From: UMGS1820 sp045576075
Lineage (GTDB): Bacteria > Bacillota > Clostridia > Monoglobales > Monoglobaceae
Direction: 5' to 3'
DNA length: 64,000 nucleotides
Assembly: GCA_045576075.1 (NCBI GenBank)
Contig: JAZNFQ010000018.1
Coordinates: 52,368-116,367 of the forward strand
Part shown: one piece after another, positions 17,532-26,050 of the stretch
Layout: each line of letters starts with the position of its first letter
How positions within the stretch are numbered: the stretch's first letter is position 1
The notes under the pieces: generated by a model
Seen by the model: the letters and a program-made list of their open reading frames with translations, nothing else
The model's database searches: none
Told to the model about the DNA's origin: nothing
Made by a program: the position numbers and the translations under genes

Positions 17532-17963
17532 ATGGAAAATTACATAAGGGTGGAATTCCCGAGTAAGAGTTGTAATGAGGCATTTGCAAGAGCGACTGCG
17601 GGGGCGTTTGCAACACAGCTTGATATTACGATTGAAGAGCTCTCTGATATAAAAACCGCAGTTTCAGAGGCGGTGACAAATGCGATAGTCCACGGATATG
17701 CAGGCTCGCGAGGGATAGTCGAAATGAAGTGTCGGATAAAGGGACATACAATAGAGGTGACAATTTCTGATAAGGGACGAGGTATCTCGGATATTGCCCT
17801 TGCTATGCAGCCTCTCTATTCAGGCAGTGACGATGAAGAGCGCAGCGGTATGGGATTTACGGTTATGCAGAGTTTTATGGATACACTTCAGGTAGACTCC
17901 AAGGTGGGTGAGGGCACAACTGTCATTATGACCAAAAAGGTAGGGGCGTTCTTTGATGATTAA
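17532..17963 (+). CDS. spoIIAB: Anti-sigma F factor and serine kinase
   Basis: 143 residues of the GHKL ATPase/kinase fold. The N box is AVSEAVTNAIVHGYAG, the G1 box SDKGRGISD, and the G2 region RSGMGFTVMQSFMD. It holds sigma-F inactive and phosphorylates SpoIIAA. AGAAAGG precedes the ATG. The stop overlaps the sigF start by 8 bp, which fits the translational coupling and fixed stoichiometry expected of this switch. Confidence 0.95.
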   Translation: MENYIRVEFPSKSCNEAFARATAGAFATQLDITIEELSDIKTAVSEAVTNAIVHGYAGSRGIVEMKCRIKGHTIEVTISDKGRGISDIALAMQPLYSGSDDEERSGMGFTVMQSFMDTLQVDSKVGEGTTVIMTKKVGAFFDD

Positions 17964-18693
17964 GGATTACGCTGTAGATAATGCACAGCTGCTAAAGCGG
18001 GCAGCAGAGGGCGATGCTGATGCCAGAAATGAACTGATAGTGTGTAATATGGGACTTGTGCATAGCGTAGTAAAGAGATTTTTGGGACGCGGATATGAGC
18101 GTGATGATTTGTTTCAGGTGGGATGCCTTGGTTTGATAAGGGCGGCAGAGAGGTTTGAGGCAGATTTCGGAGTCAGGTTTTCTACCTATGCAGTCCCGAT
18201 GATTATAGGAGAAATTAAAAGATTTATACGGGATGATGGGATAATAAAGGTCAGCAGAGGACTTAAGGAGATTGCGACAAGGGCAGTTTATATAAAAGAA
18301 CATATGATAAAGGAAACGGGCAGAGAACCATCGGTTGCGGAAATAGCAACAGAGCTTGGGATAAGTGCGGCGGAGCTTGCGACCGCCCTTGACTCACAAA
18401 GGGCTCCGCAGTCGATTTATGCAACAATCGATGATGGCGACGGCGAGGGCAGAGCGTTGATAGAAAAGGTGGAGAGTGATAAAGACGAGCTTGGCGAGAT
18501 GCTAAATCGTGTCTTGCTTGAACAGTCAATGAACGATTTTTGTGTTCGCGACAGGCAGATTATATATCTCAGATATTTCAGACAAAAGACTCAAACGCAA
18601 GTCGCAGAGCAGCTGGGGATATCTCAGGTTCAGGTGTCAAGACTCGAAAAGAAGATTTTGCTCAATATTCGCAGAAAAATTGCAGAAGAATAA
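17956..18693 (+). CDS. sigF: RNA polymerase sigma-F factor, forespore-specific
   Basis: 245 residues. Region 2: NMGLVHSVVKRFLGRGYERDDL, then FQVGCLGLIRAAERFE and FSTYAVPMIIGEIKRFIRD. Region 3: VSRGLKEIATRAV. Region 4: CVRDRQIIYLRYF and QTQVAEQLGISQVQVSRLEK. This is the SigF/SigG group; the position after spoIIAB identifies it as sigma-F. I take the ATG at 17956; a TTG three bases earlier is possible. AGGGG lies about 9 bp upstream. Confidence 0.95.
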   Translation: MIKDYAVDNAQLLKRAAEGDADARNELIVCNMGLVHSVVKRFLGRGYERDDLFQVGCLGLIRAAERFEADFGVRFSTYAVPMIIGEIKRFIRDDGIIKVSRGLKEIATRAVYIKEHMIKETGREPSVAEIATELGISAAELATALDSQRAPQSIYATIDDGDGEGRALIEKVESDKDELGEMLNRVLLEQSMNDFCVRDRQIIYLRYFRQKTQTQVAEQLGISQVQVSRLEKKILLNIRRKIAEE

Positions 18694-18744
18694 TTTTTAA
18701 GATATGGATAATAATACTCTCAAACGCATTTTAAGGGGGTAATT

Positions 18745-19206
18745 ATGAACTATACAAAAAAGGAGTATCAGGAGTATCTTAACCAAAAATCGCGAAGCAG
18801 CACGCTGCTCAAAGATGTGCTGTGGGCCTTTTTTGTAGGTGGGATAATATGTGTCATAGGACAGGCTTTTTTTGATATATATACAAAGGGATTTAGTTTG
18901 CAGGAAGAGGATGCGAGAACTGCTGTAAGCATAACAATGATATTTTTAGGTGCGCTTTTAACAGGGCTTGACATATACGGAAAGATTGCCAAAAGGGCAG
19001 GCGGAGGGACATTGGTGCCGATTACGGGCTTTGCAAATGCAATCGTTTCGCCTGCAATGGAGTTTAAAAAGGAAGGGCTTGTCCTCGGACTTGCGGCAAA
19101 AATGTTTACAATTGCGGGACCTGTTCTTGTCTATGGTATAACAGCATCGGCGCTTGTGGGAGTTGTGTATTATATTATGAGCTTTTTCGGCGGGGGTGGC
19201 ATATGA
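18745..19206 (+). CDS. spoVAC: Stage V sporulation protein AC
   Basis: 153 residues. A short cytoplasmic N-terminus is followed by about four membrane segments, with the family-typical WAFFVGGIICVIGQ, GALLTGLDIYGKIAKRAGGGTLVPITGFANAI and EFKKEGLVLGLAAKMF. In Bacillus SpoVAC is a mechanosensitive channel for Ca-dipicolinate in the spore inner membrane. GGGGGT precedes the ATG. The stop overlaps spoVAD (ATGA). spoVAA and spoVAB are missing, as in many clostridia. The operon directly follows sigF, but transcription by sigma-G is expected; I see only a poor sigma-G match upstream. Confidence 0.95.
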   Translation: MNYTKKEYQEYLNQKSRSSTLLKDVLWAFFVGGIICVIGQAFFDIYTKGFSLQEEDARTAVSITMIFLGALLTGLDIYGKIAKRAGGGTLVPITGFANAIVSPAMEFKKEGLVLGLAAKMFTIAGPVLVYGITASALVGVVYYIMSFFGGGGI

Positions 19207-20222
19207 GTGCGAGATATAAAATTGGTAGACAGACAGCCGAAATAAAGGACGTATATATTGCTTCAAGTGCGGCAATAGTGGGTGAAAAGGAGGGTGAAGG
19301 GCCTCTCGCAGACAGCTTTGATATAGTTCTCCCCGACAACGAATGGAACGAAAAAACATGGGAAAAAACCGAGAGTAAGATGCAGAGAGAGGCAAGCCGT
19401 CTTGCTGTTACAAAGGCGAATATGCGCCTTGAGGATATAGACAGAATTTTCTCGGGGGATTTGCTTAACCAATGTATCAGCGCTGGGTTTGGCTTGAGAG
19501 AACTCGGAATACCATTTTTCGGGATATATGGCGCGTGCTCTACTATGATAGAGGGGATAAGTCTTGCGTCACTTCTGCTCGGAGGCGGCTTTGCAGAGAG
19601 GGCGGTAGCGGTGACGTCAAGCCATTTTTGCACAGCAGAGCGTCAGTACAGAAATCCCCTTGAATATGGCGGGCAAAGAACGCCGAGCGCACAATGGACT
19701 GTTACAGGCTCGGGTGCGGCAGTCCTTCAAAGAGGGGCTTGCGACAGCGGGATAGGTGTGACCCATATTACTACGGGCAAAATTGTTGATATGGGAATAA
19801 AGGACGCGAACAATATGGGCGGGGCAATGGCGCCTGCGGCATACGATACGATAAAAACACACTTCACCGAAACGGCTATACAGCCGAGCGATTATGATTT
19901 GATTGTAACGGGTGACCTTGGCACAATCGGGGCAGAGATACTTGTCGAGCTTTTAGAGCAGGACGGCATTGATATATCAAAGAATTATAAGGACTGCGGA
20001 TGTATGATTTATGATATAGAAAGACAGGATGTCCACGCGGGCGGAAGCGGTTGCGGGTGCATAGGGGCGGTTCTGTGCGGACACTTGATGAAGGAGCTCG
20101 AGAGCGGAAACATAAAGAGCTTGCTTGCCGTAGGTACGGGTGCGTTGCTCAGTCCTACCTCGTCACTTCAGGGAGAGTCTGTGCCGGGGATAGCGCACGC
20201 GGTTGCGATAAGGAGGGTATAG
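19203..20222 (+). CDS. spoVAD: Stage V sporulation protein AD
   Basis: 339 residues with a thiolase-like fold. YGACSTMIEGISLASLLL is the region that in thiolases holds the catalytic cysteine, and SSHFCTAERQYRNPLEYG is a family hallmark. SpoVAD binds dipicolinic acid on the outer face of the spore inner membrane and does not act as a thiolase. The start overlaps the spoVAC stop (ATGA). spoVAE follows after 5 bp, with its AGGAGGG inside the end of this gene. Confidence 0.95.
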   Translation: MSARYKIGRQTAEIKDVYIASSAAIVGEKEGEGPLADSFDIVLPDNEWNEKTWEKTESKMQREASRLAVTKANMRLEDIDRIFSGDLLNQCISAGFGLRELGIPFFGIYGACSTMIEGISLASLLLGGGFAERAVAVTSSHFCTAERQYRNPLEYGGQRTPSAQWTVTGSGAAVLQRGACDSGIGVTHITTGKIVDMGIKDANNMGGAMAPAAYDTIKTHFTETAIQPSDYDLIVTGDLGTIGAEILVELLEQDGIDISKNYKDCGCMIYDIERQDVHAGGSGCGCIGAVLCGHLMKELESGNIKSLLAVGTGALLSPTSSLQGESVPGIAHAVAIRRV

Positions 20223-20227
20223 ACTAT

Positions 20228-20584
20228 ATGATGAATTATATAAATGCCTTTTGGGTAGGCGGAGTGATATGTGCGATAGCCCAAATTCTTATAGATAAGA
20301 CCAAACTGACACCTGGGCGTATCCTTGTTTCATTTGTTGTGATAGGTGTAATCCTTGGCGCATTTGGAATATATGATAAGCTTGTGGATTATGCAGGCGC
20401 GGGTGCAACGGTGCCGATAGTCGGCTTTGGAAATGTGCTGGCAAACGGGGTAATAAAAGAAGTCGGCGAAAAAGGCTTGCTCGGGATTTTGACGGGCGGG
20501 GCAAAAGCCGCCGCGGGAGGAATATCGGCATCAATTGTATTTGGCTTTTTGATTGCGATAATCTTTAATCCAAAGAGCAGATAG
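20228..20584 (+). CDS. spoVAE: Stage V sporulation protein AE
   Basis: 118 residues and about three or four membrane segments. The N-terminal MNYINAFWVGGVICAIAQILID resembles SpoVAC's VGGIICVIGQ; GAGATVPIVGFGNVLANGVI is the shared SpoVAC/AE motif. With SpoVAC and SpoVAD it forms the Ca-dipicolinate channel. The ATG at 20228 is chosen because AGGAGGG ends 10 bp upstream. A terminator shared with the convergent SLH/YcdB gene follows. Confidence 0.93.
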   Translation: MMNYINAFWVGGVICAIAQILIDKTKLTPGRILVSFVVIGVILGAFGIYDKLVDYAGAGATVPIVGFGNVLANGVIKEVGEKGLLGILTGGAKAAAGGISASIVFGFLIAIIFNPKSR

Positions 20585-20590
20585 AATATA

Positions 20591-20627
20591 AAAAGAGCGC
20601 AAAATCATAGATTTTGCACTCTTTTTT
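20591..20627. terminator. Bidirectional terminator between spoVAE and the SLH/YcdB gene
   Basis: A stem of about 16 bp with one G-U pair, a 4-nt loop, and A and T tracts on the two flanks, between convergent genes. Confidence 0.88.
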
Positions 20628-20634
20628 AGCATAT

Positions 20635-22740
20635 TTATCTTGCGAGATAATTATATATCATAATAGCGGCATCTGCACGAGTGAGATTATCATTCGGGTT
20701 AAAGTATCCGTTTTCGTCCCCGCTTATGATTTTTAATCCGTATGCGATTGCAGCATAGCCTGTTTTTCCTGTCGGGATTTTGTCGGCGTCTTTAAAGGTG
20801 CAATTATAGATGTTATCAAGCTCTGCTATTTCGCGAAAGCCGAGCGCTCTTATAATATATACAGGACCGTCTATTCGAAGAGCAGGCTCGTCGGGAGCAA
20901 AGGCTTCGTCTTTTACAAGAATTTTATTATTTCTCATAAAGGATGTTATCTCAGAGAGCTCCCATATATGATAACGAGCTTTAAGACGCGATACCATAGC
21001 GGCAAGCTCGCGATAGGTTATGGCATCGTCGGGACGGAAGGCTGCGGTATCAGCGTCCCCGTTGATTATACCAGCACAAAACAGTGCATATATTTCATCG
21101 TATGCATAGTGCCCTGAAATATCAGTGGGGCAAATTGGTGTATCTTCGGCTGTGTCAATTATGCACTCACCTGTTTTTGCATCTATTTTGCACGGCTTAT
21201 ATGAGTCAAGACCATATGCCAATACTATCTCGGGATTTGAGTTGCCGATAGAGTAGGAATTTACATATGACAGCTCAAAACCGACATTTTCGGAAAAAGC
21301 CTTTTCGGCGTCGGCGATGGATATTACTCCATCAGGCGAGTCAAAGGAGATATTATCGTCCCAATTTACATTGTAGCTGCAGATATAACCGCTATTGCTG
21401 TCTACCGATATGGAGATTGAGTTTTTGCGCAAGGGAATATTGCTGTTGTGGCGAACAAAGTTTAAGTAATAAATATCGCCTGTCTCTATATCGTCTGCGT
21501 CTGGTGTGATAATGTCGGATATCTTATCGGGTGCATTTTGCGATATAAAATCTTTTGCTGCCGATATGGCATCAGCTGCGGCTATCTTTAAGTCTTGTGA
21601 GTTAGCATTTCTCCTGTAGCTGTAGGCGTGATAGCTTATAAGCTCTCCTGTTTGTGCATCTAAAACCACATACCCGTTATATTCGTTTTCGGTGCCTTCA
21701 TTAAACACAAATGACAGGCTCGCGTTGTAGCTTGGCGGCAATTCTTCTCCTCCGTTGTAAGAATATCCGCGTGAGTAACTGCAGCTGTTAAACGCCGCAG
21801 AGTCAAGCCCTGTATTTGATAAATTCTGTGCCAATTCAATTAACTCATCTTGTGAAAGCAAGCCGTCAATTTCGGCGAGGTTTTTAAGCTCGCTCTCTGT
21901 CAGCTTGCTGCTTGCCTCACCGCGCAATGCGCCCTGGGCGGCGGAGTTGTCGGCTGCCATTGCCTCTTCCGTTGCATATATGCGGTGAAGCTTAATTTCT
22001 TTGCCCTCGTCCGCTGATATTTTAAGCTGCGGATTTTGAGGGATATAAACTAAACGTGCATTGCCGCCATTGTCGCTTTCATATACAAGCTCAAGAGGGC
22101 TGATGCTGAAAAATTTTTCAGACGCAGAATTTTCGTCCAATATGCCGTCGGTGCTCTGAATGTTATCTGCATATGTCCAAGTTGAGCTCATATAGCAAAC
22201 TTCGCCTGTCATATTGTCAACATTAAAGCTTACGCTGTCATTTAAAAATCTAATTTCGTCTACGCGGCGTTCAAAGTTTATGTAGCTATTTCTGTTATAA
22301 ATATTACTGCTTTGCTCAAACTCTGCATATTCGAGTGATAAATCAGTAAGCCAGCTCGGGTTTATATTTTTCAGCCAATCAAAAGCTTTTTCGGCAAGTT
22401 CCTCGCCCGTATATGCGGCAAACCTCGGTCCATCATTTTGAAGGCTTTGACTTCGTGATGAAAAATAGAGTATATCGCCCAAATTGTTTATGGTGATATT
22501 TATGCCCTCCTCGCTGTCTTTACTGTACCAATTAAGATGGTATTGGGCTCCGTTGTCTGTTTGTACAATATTGCTGTCAAACTCTGTAAGGGCAGAGGGG
22601 ATGCTTATCTTTGATTTAGCCGTGATGATTGCCGCCTCGAGATTATCGGCATCGGCAGAAAAGGCAGGCAGTGCAATGGCGGTAGATATAACCAAGACCG
22701 AAAGAATAGCTGATACAATCCTTTTAACAAATGACCTCAT
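20635..22740 (-). CDS. Secreted YcdB/YcdC-repeat protein with C-terminal SLH domains
   Basis: 701 residues. A signal peptide (MRSFVKRIVSAILSVLVIS, cleaved near AFSA) is followed by PepSY-like YcdB/YcdC repeats over ~30-560. The repeat motifs are 'F....G....Y' with GELISYHAYSYRR, TGEVCYMSSTW, and GYICSYNVNWDD. C-terminal SLH motifs follow (~575-701): YDEIYALFCAGIINGDADTAAFRPDDAITYREL and AAIAYGLKIISGDENGYFNPNDNLTRADAAIMIYNYL. YcdB-type repeats are thought to inhibit or chaperone exported proteases; activity here is unknown. AAAGGA lies 9 bp before the ATG at 22738-22740, and an earlier ATG (MII) is too close to it. Confidence 0.82.
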   Translation of the reverse strand: MRSFVKRIVSAILSVLVISTAIALPAFSADADNLEAAIITAKSKISIPSALTEFDSNIVQTDNGAQYHLNWYSKDSEEGINITINNLGDILYFSSRSQSLQNDGPRFAAYTGEELAEKAFDWLKNINPSWLTDLSLEYAEFEQSSNIYNRNSYINFERRVDEIRFLNDSVSFNVDNMTGEVCYMSSTWTYADNIQSTDGILDENSASEKFFSISPLELVYESDNGGNARLVYIPQNPQLKISADEGKEIKLHRIYATEEAMAADNSAAQGALRGEASSKLTESELKNLAEIDGLLSQDELIELAQNLSNTGLDSAAFNSCSYSRGYSYNGGEELPPSYNASLSFVFNEGTENEYNGYVVLDAQTGELISYHAYSYRRNANSQDLKIAAADAISAAKDFISQNAPDKISDIITPDADDIETGDIYYLNFVRHNSNIPLRKNSISISVDSNSGYICSYNVNWDDNISFDSPDGVISIADAEKAFSENVGFELSYVNSYSIGNSNPEIVLAYGLDSYKPCKIDAKTGECIIDTAEDTPICPTDISGHYAYDEIYALFCAGIINGDADTAAFRPDDAITYRELAAMVSRLKARYHIWELSEITSFMRNNKILVKDEAFAPDEPALRIDGPVYIIRALGFREIAELDNIYNCTFKDADKIPTGKTGYAAIAYGLKIISGDENGYFNPNDNLTRADAAIMIYNYLAR

Positions 22741-22863
22741 TATAATCATTCCTTTCTTTTGCTTGTATTTACCATTTTTTGTTTTAGACGCTGCATATAG
22801 GAAAAAGGTTCCATAAATTTTTGATGCAATAATCAATGACCCAAATAAAATTGACAAAATGTA

Positions 22864-22892
22864 TTGCAATTATCTGTAAAATATAGTATAAT
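22864..22892 (+). promoter_or_regulatory. Promoter of the TRAP transporter genes
   Basis: TTGCAA, a 17-bp spacer, then TATAAT, ending 43 bp before the binding-protein start. Confidence 0.78.
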
Positions 22893-22935
22893 ATATATAA
22901 ATATATTCGACTAAGTTCGAGATAGGAGGAAAAAT

Positions 22936-23892
22936 ATGAAAAGAATTATCTCAGTTGTTTTAGTAGTTATGATGATTGCGGCGCTTGCTGCATGCGGTGC
23001 GGCGGGAACAAAGATGACTATGGGTACCGGTGGTACATCAGGTACATACTATGGTTACGGCGGCGTTCTTGGACAGTATATAAGCAATAATGCGGGTATT
23101 AATGTTACTGTCGTTTCTACAGACGGTTCTAAGGCTAATATCCAGGGAATTCAGGCTGGAAACTATCAGCTCGGTACTGTTCAGTCAGACGTTATGGCTT
23201 ATGCGTGGGATGGTACACGTTCTTTCGAAGCAGATGGCAAGATTGACTCGTTCCGCACAGTTGCAGGTCTTTATGCAGAGGCTGTACAGCTTGTAACAAT
23301 GGATGAAAATATCAAGAGTGTTGCTGATTTAAAGGGTAAGAGCGTTTCTATAGGCGCTCCGGGCTCGGGCGTGTACTTCAATGCAATTGATGTATTGGCG
23401 GCAGCGGGTCTTTCAGAGACAGATATCAATGCTCAGTATCAGTCATTTGCTGACAGCGCAGATGCACTTAAGGATGGCAAGATTGATGCGGCATTTATAG
23501 TTGCGGGTGCACCTACACCTGCTATCACTGAGCTTTGTACGACAAATTCTGCATACCTCGTTCCGATTGATGGCGAAATCGCAGAGAAGCTGATGGCAGA
23601 TTGTCCGTTCTATACAACCTATAATGTACCTGCAGGTACATATGGAAGTCAGGCTGAAGATGTGCAGACAATTACAGTTAAGGCTACATTGATTGTAAAT
23701 GCTGACGCAACAGAAGAGGATGTTTATAATTTGACAGCGGCAATATTTGATAATGCCGAGGCTATAACCGCAGAAAATGCCAAGGGTGCAGAGCTCAGCC
23801 TTGAAAATGCAACCAGCGGTATGACTGTTCCGTTCCACAAGGGCGCGGCTAAATACTTTGCTGAAAAAGGCGTAGAGGTAGCGACAGAATAG
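22936..23892 (+). CDS. TAXI-family TRAP transporter solute-binding lipoprotein
   Basis: 318 residues. A lipoprotein signal ends at C20 (ALAAC). The mature part starts with MTMGTGGTSGTYYGYGGVLG, the strong TAXI-family signature. NIQGIQAGNYQLGTVQSDVMAYAW, GKSVSIGAPGSGVYFNA and DGKIDAAFIVAGAP follow at the expected points. It captures a ligand outside the membrane and hands it to the fused permease encoded next. Characterised TAXI proteins bind small carboxylates such as glutamate or 2-oxoglutarate, but the specificity of this branch is not known. GGAGG precedes the ATG. It is the first gene of the catabolic cassette. Confidence 0.93.
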   Translation: MKRIISVVLVVMMIAALAACGAAGTKMTMGTGGTSGTYYGYGGVLGQYISNNAGINVTVVSTDGSKANIQGIQAGNYQLGTVQSDVMAYAWDGTRSFEADGKIDSFRTVAGLYAEAVQLVTMDENIKSVADLKGKSVSIGAPGSGVYFNAIDVLAAAGLSETDINAQYQSFADSADALKDGKIDAAFIVAGAPTPAITELCTTNSAYLVPIDGEIAEKLMADCPFYTTYNVPAGTYGSQAEDVQTITVKATLIVNADATEEDVYNLTAAIFDNAEAITAENAKGAELSLENATSGMTVPFHKGAAKYFAEKGVEVATE

Positions 23893-23924
23893 GTTTGCGG
23901 TAATTTGCAGTAAATTAATGCTTT

Positions 23925-23950
23925 GGCTGCGACGGAATTCCGCCGCAGCC
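23925..23950 (+). promoter_or_regulatory. Intercistronic hairpin between the binding protein and the permease
   Basis: A 10-bp stem with one mismatch and an AATT loop, followed by ATTTTAAG. Such hairpins often protect or partially terminate the upstream message so that binding protein exceeds permease. Function here is inferred. Confidence 0.5.
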
Positions 23951-23977
23951 ATTTTAAGTATACTCAGGAGGGATTAC

Positions 23978-25927
23978 ATGGCGTTATTTAAGAAAAATAA
24001 AGCTGCGGAAAATCAGGAGCCAATGGACCTTGAGGCAGTAATGAAAAAGTTTGACAGGGAGTCAAACACCAGAATATGGGAAGGAAAACCAAAAATAGTT
24101 GTTAGCTGCTTGCTTGCAATTTTTTCTTTGTTCTGTCTGTATGTGACCTTGTTTGCAAGCTGGCTTGAGGAGCTTAGACTCACCTCATTTGTTGCATTTA
24201 TCATTATGCTCGGATACTTGGTTTTCCCCGCAAGAAAAGGGGTTCAAAAGGTTAATCATATGCCTTGGTATGATTTTGCGGCGATGATTTTGGGTACGGG
24301 TGCGTTTTTGTACTACACCGTAAATGCTATGACAATTATCAAGCAGGGCAGCAATTTTGAGTGGTATCAGATAATAATTGGTGTTATCGGAATTTTATCA
24401 CTCATTGAGGTGTGCAGAAGAAGCGTAGGCTTGCCAATTGTTATAGTTGCGGGATGCTTTATTGTTTATGCTCTTATTTGGGGTGTGGGCAATCCGAGTT
24501 TCTGGGGTAAGCTTAACTATATAACACATTATCTTTTCTACAGTAAGGAAGGTGTTATGTCTACCCCTATAAATGTTTGTTCTAAATTTATTGTGGTGTT
24601 TATTATATTTGGGGCATTTTTGGAGCGTACAGGTATTGCGGACTTCTTTATAAAGATATCAAATTCTATCGTTGGCGGCTTCTCGGGCGGACCTGCAAAG
24701 GTTGCAGTTGTTGCCAGCGCGCTTGAGGGAATGGTTTCGGGTTCGTCGGTTGCAAATACTGTAGGTTCAGGCTCTGTTACGATACCGCTTATGAAAAGGA
24801 CGGGCTATAAACCCGAGTTCGCAGCCGCGGCAGAGGCATCTGCATCTACAGGAGGACAGATAATGCCGCCGATTATGGGGGCTGCAGCGTTTTTGATGGC
24901 GGATTATGTTGGTGTTCCTTACAGCAATATTGTTGTGCGTGCAATCCTGCCCGCTATCTTATACTTTGCAGGAGTATTTATCACAGTGCATCTTGAAGCA
25001 AAAAAGGAAGGACTGCGCGGTCTTACCAAGGATGAGTTGCCGAGATTTTTGCCGTTGCTTAAGCAGGCATATTTATTATTACCTCTTATAATATTGATTT
25101 ACCTTGTGGGAACAAGCCAGAAATCAATTCAGTATGCTGCGGCAATTGCTATAGTTATTGCAATTGCGGTGAGCCTTTTCAACAAGGAAAACCGTATCAC
25201 ACCAAAGAGAATTTGGGAAGCGCTTGCAGCCGGAGGTCAAGGCACGATTACTGTTGCGGCGGCGTGCGGTGTTGCAGGAATTATAGCGGGCACAATTACT
25301 ATGACGGGCCTTGCAAATATACTGATTAACGGCATTGTTGCTCTGGCAGGGAATCAGGTTATAATTGCCTTGTTCCTTACGATGCTGTGTTGTATAGTCT
25401 TAGGTATGGGCGTGCCCACAACGGCAAACTATTGCATTATGGCGGCTACCTGTGCGCCGATTTTGGTGCGTATGGGCGTTCCGCAAATTGCGGCACACTT
25501 TTTCGTATTCTATTTCGGAATAGTTGCGGATTTGACTCCGCCCGTTGCCCTGGCGGCATATGCGGGCGCGGCTATAGCGCAAGCCAACCCTATGAAAACG
25601 GCAGTGACATCAACAAAGCTTGCAATTGGTGCATTTATCGTACCATATATATTCGCACTCAACCCCGCAATGCTTTTTGTTGATACTACGGTTTGGGAAA
25701 TTATAGGAATAAGCATAACCTCTTTGGTTGGTATGTTTGCTGTCTCTGCGGCACTTGAGGGATACCTGCTTCATGGAATGCCTTGGTATCAAAGAATTAT
25801 TAGTGCAATCGGCGGCCTTTTGCTGATTTATCCGGGACTTACTACCGATGCAGTGGGATTAGGATTGGTTGCGGTTGTCGTTGTACTGCAGCTTGCGCTC
25901 CGTAAAAGAGGTGCAAGTATAGCATAG
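23978..25927 (+). CDS. TRAP transporter permease, fused DctQ-DctM type
   Basis: 649 residues with about 17 membrane segments. Residues ~30-160 are the small DctQ-like part and ~170-600 the large DctM-like part, with family motifs GGFSGGPAKVAVVASALEG, SGSSVANTVGSGSVTIPLM and GGQIMPPIMGAAAFLMADY. Fused permeases of this kind are the normal partner of TAXI binding proteins and use an ion gradient. The start is the ATG at 23978, with AGGAGG just upstream. An AT-only inverted repeat follows and separates it from the creatinase-like gene. Confidence 0.94.
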   Translation: MALFKKNKAAENQEPMDLEAVMKKFDRESNTRIWEGKPKIVVSCLLAIFSLFCLYVTLFASWLEELRLTSFVAFIIMLGYLVFPARKGVQKVNHMPWYDFAAMILGTGAFLYYTVNAMTIIKQGSNFEWYQIIIGVIGILSLIEVCRRSVGLPIVIVAGCFIVYALIWGVGNPSFWGKLNYITHYLFYSKEGVMSTPINVCSKFIVVFIIFGAFLERTGIADFFIKISNSIVGGFSGGPAKVAVVASALEGMVSGSSVANTVGSGSVTIPLMKRTGYKPEFAAAAEASASTGGQIMPPIMGAAAFLMADYVGVPYSNIVVRAILPAILYFAGVFITVHLEAKKEGLRGLTKDELPRFLPLLKQAYLLLPLIILIYLVGTSQKSIQYAAAIAIVIAIAVSLFNKENRITPKRIWEALAAGGQGTITVAAACGVAGIIAGTITMTGLANILINGIVALAGNQVIIALFLTMLCCIVLGMGVPTTANYCIMAATCAPILVRMGVPQIAAHFFVFYFGIVADLTPPVALAAYAGAAIAQANPMKTAVTSTKLAIGAFIVPYIFALNPAMLFVDTTVWEIIGISITSLVGMFAVSAALEGYLLHGMPWYQRIISAIGGLLLIYPGLTTDAVGLGLVAVVVVLQLALRKRGASIA

Positions 25928-25937
25928 GATTGTTTCA

Positions 25938-25978
25938 ATATTAAATATTTTTAATATCGTACAAAAAATATTTAATAT
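25938..25978. repeat. 15-bp AT-only inverted repeat upstream of the M24 gene
   Basis: Two perfect 15-bp arms of A and T only, with an 11-bp centre, lie between the TRAP permease and the M24 gene. They could be a weak terminator or an operator. A TATAAT about 28 bp downstream lacks a good -35 box, which would fit a regulated promoter. Confidence 0.5.
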
Positions 25979-26050
25979 ATTTTAAATACAAAAAATTGTT
26001 TTATGTTATAATTAAGGAAAAGTATAAAAATTTTTAAGGAGGATTTTAAA

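Noticed and set aside
18694..18744. Sigma-G promoter for spoVAC
   Set aside because: GAATA and GATAATA occur, but the spacing (14 bp) and the missing leading C do not fit the sigma-G consensus well enough to annotate.
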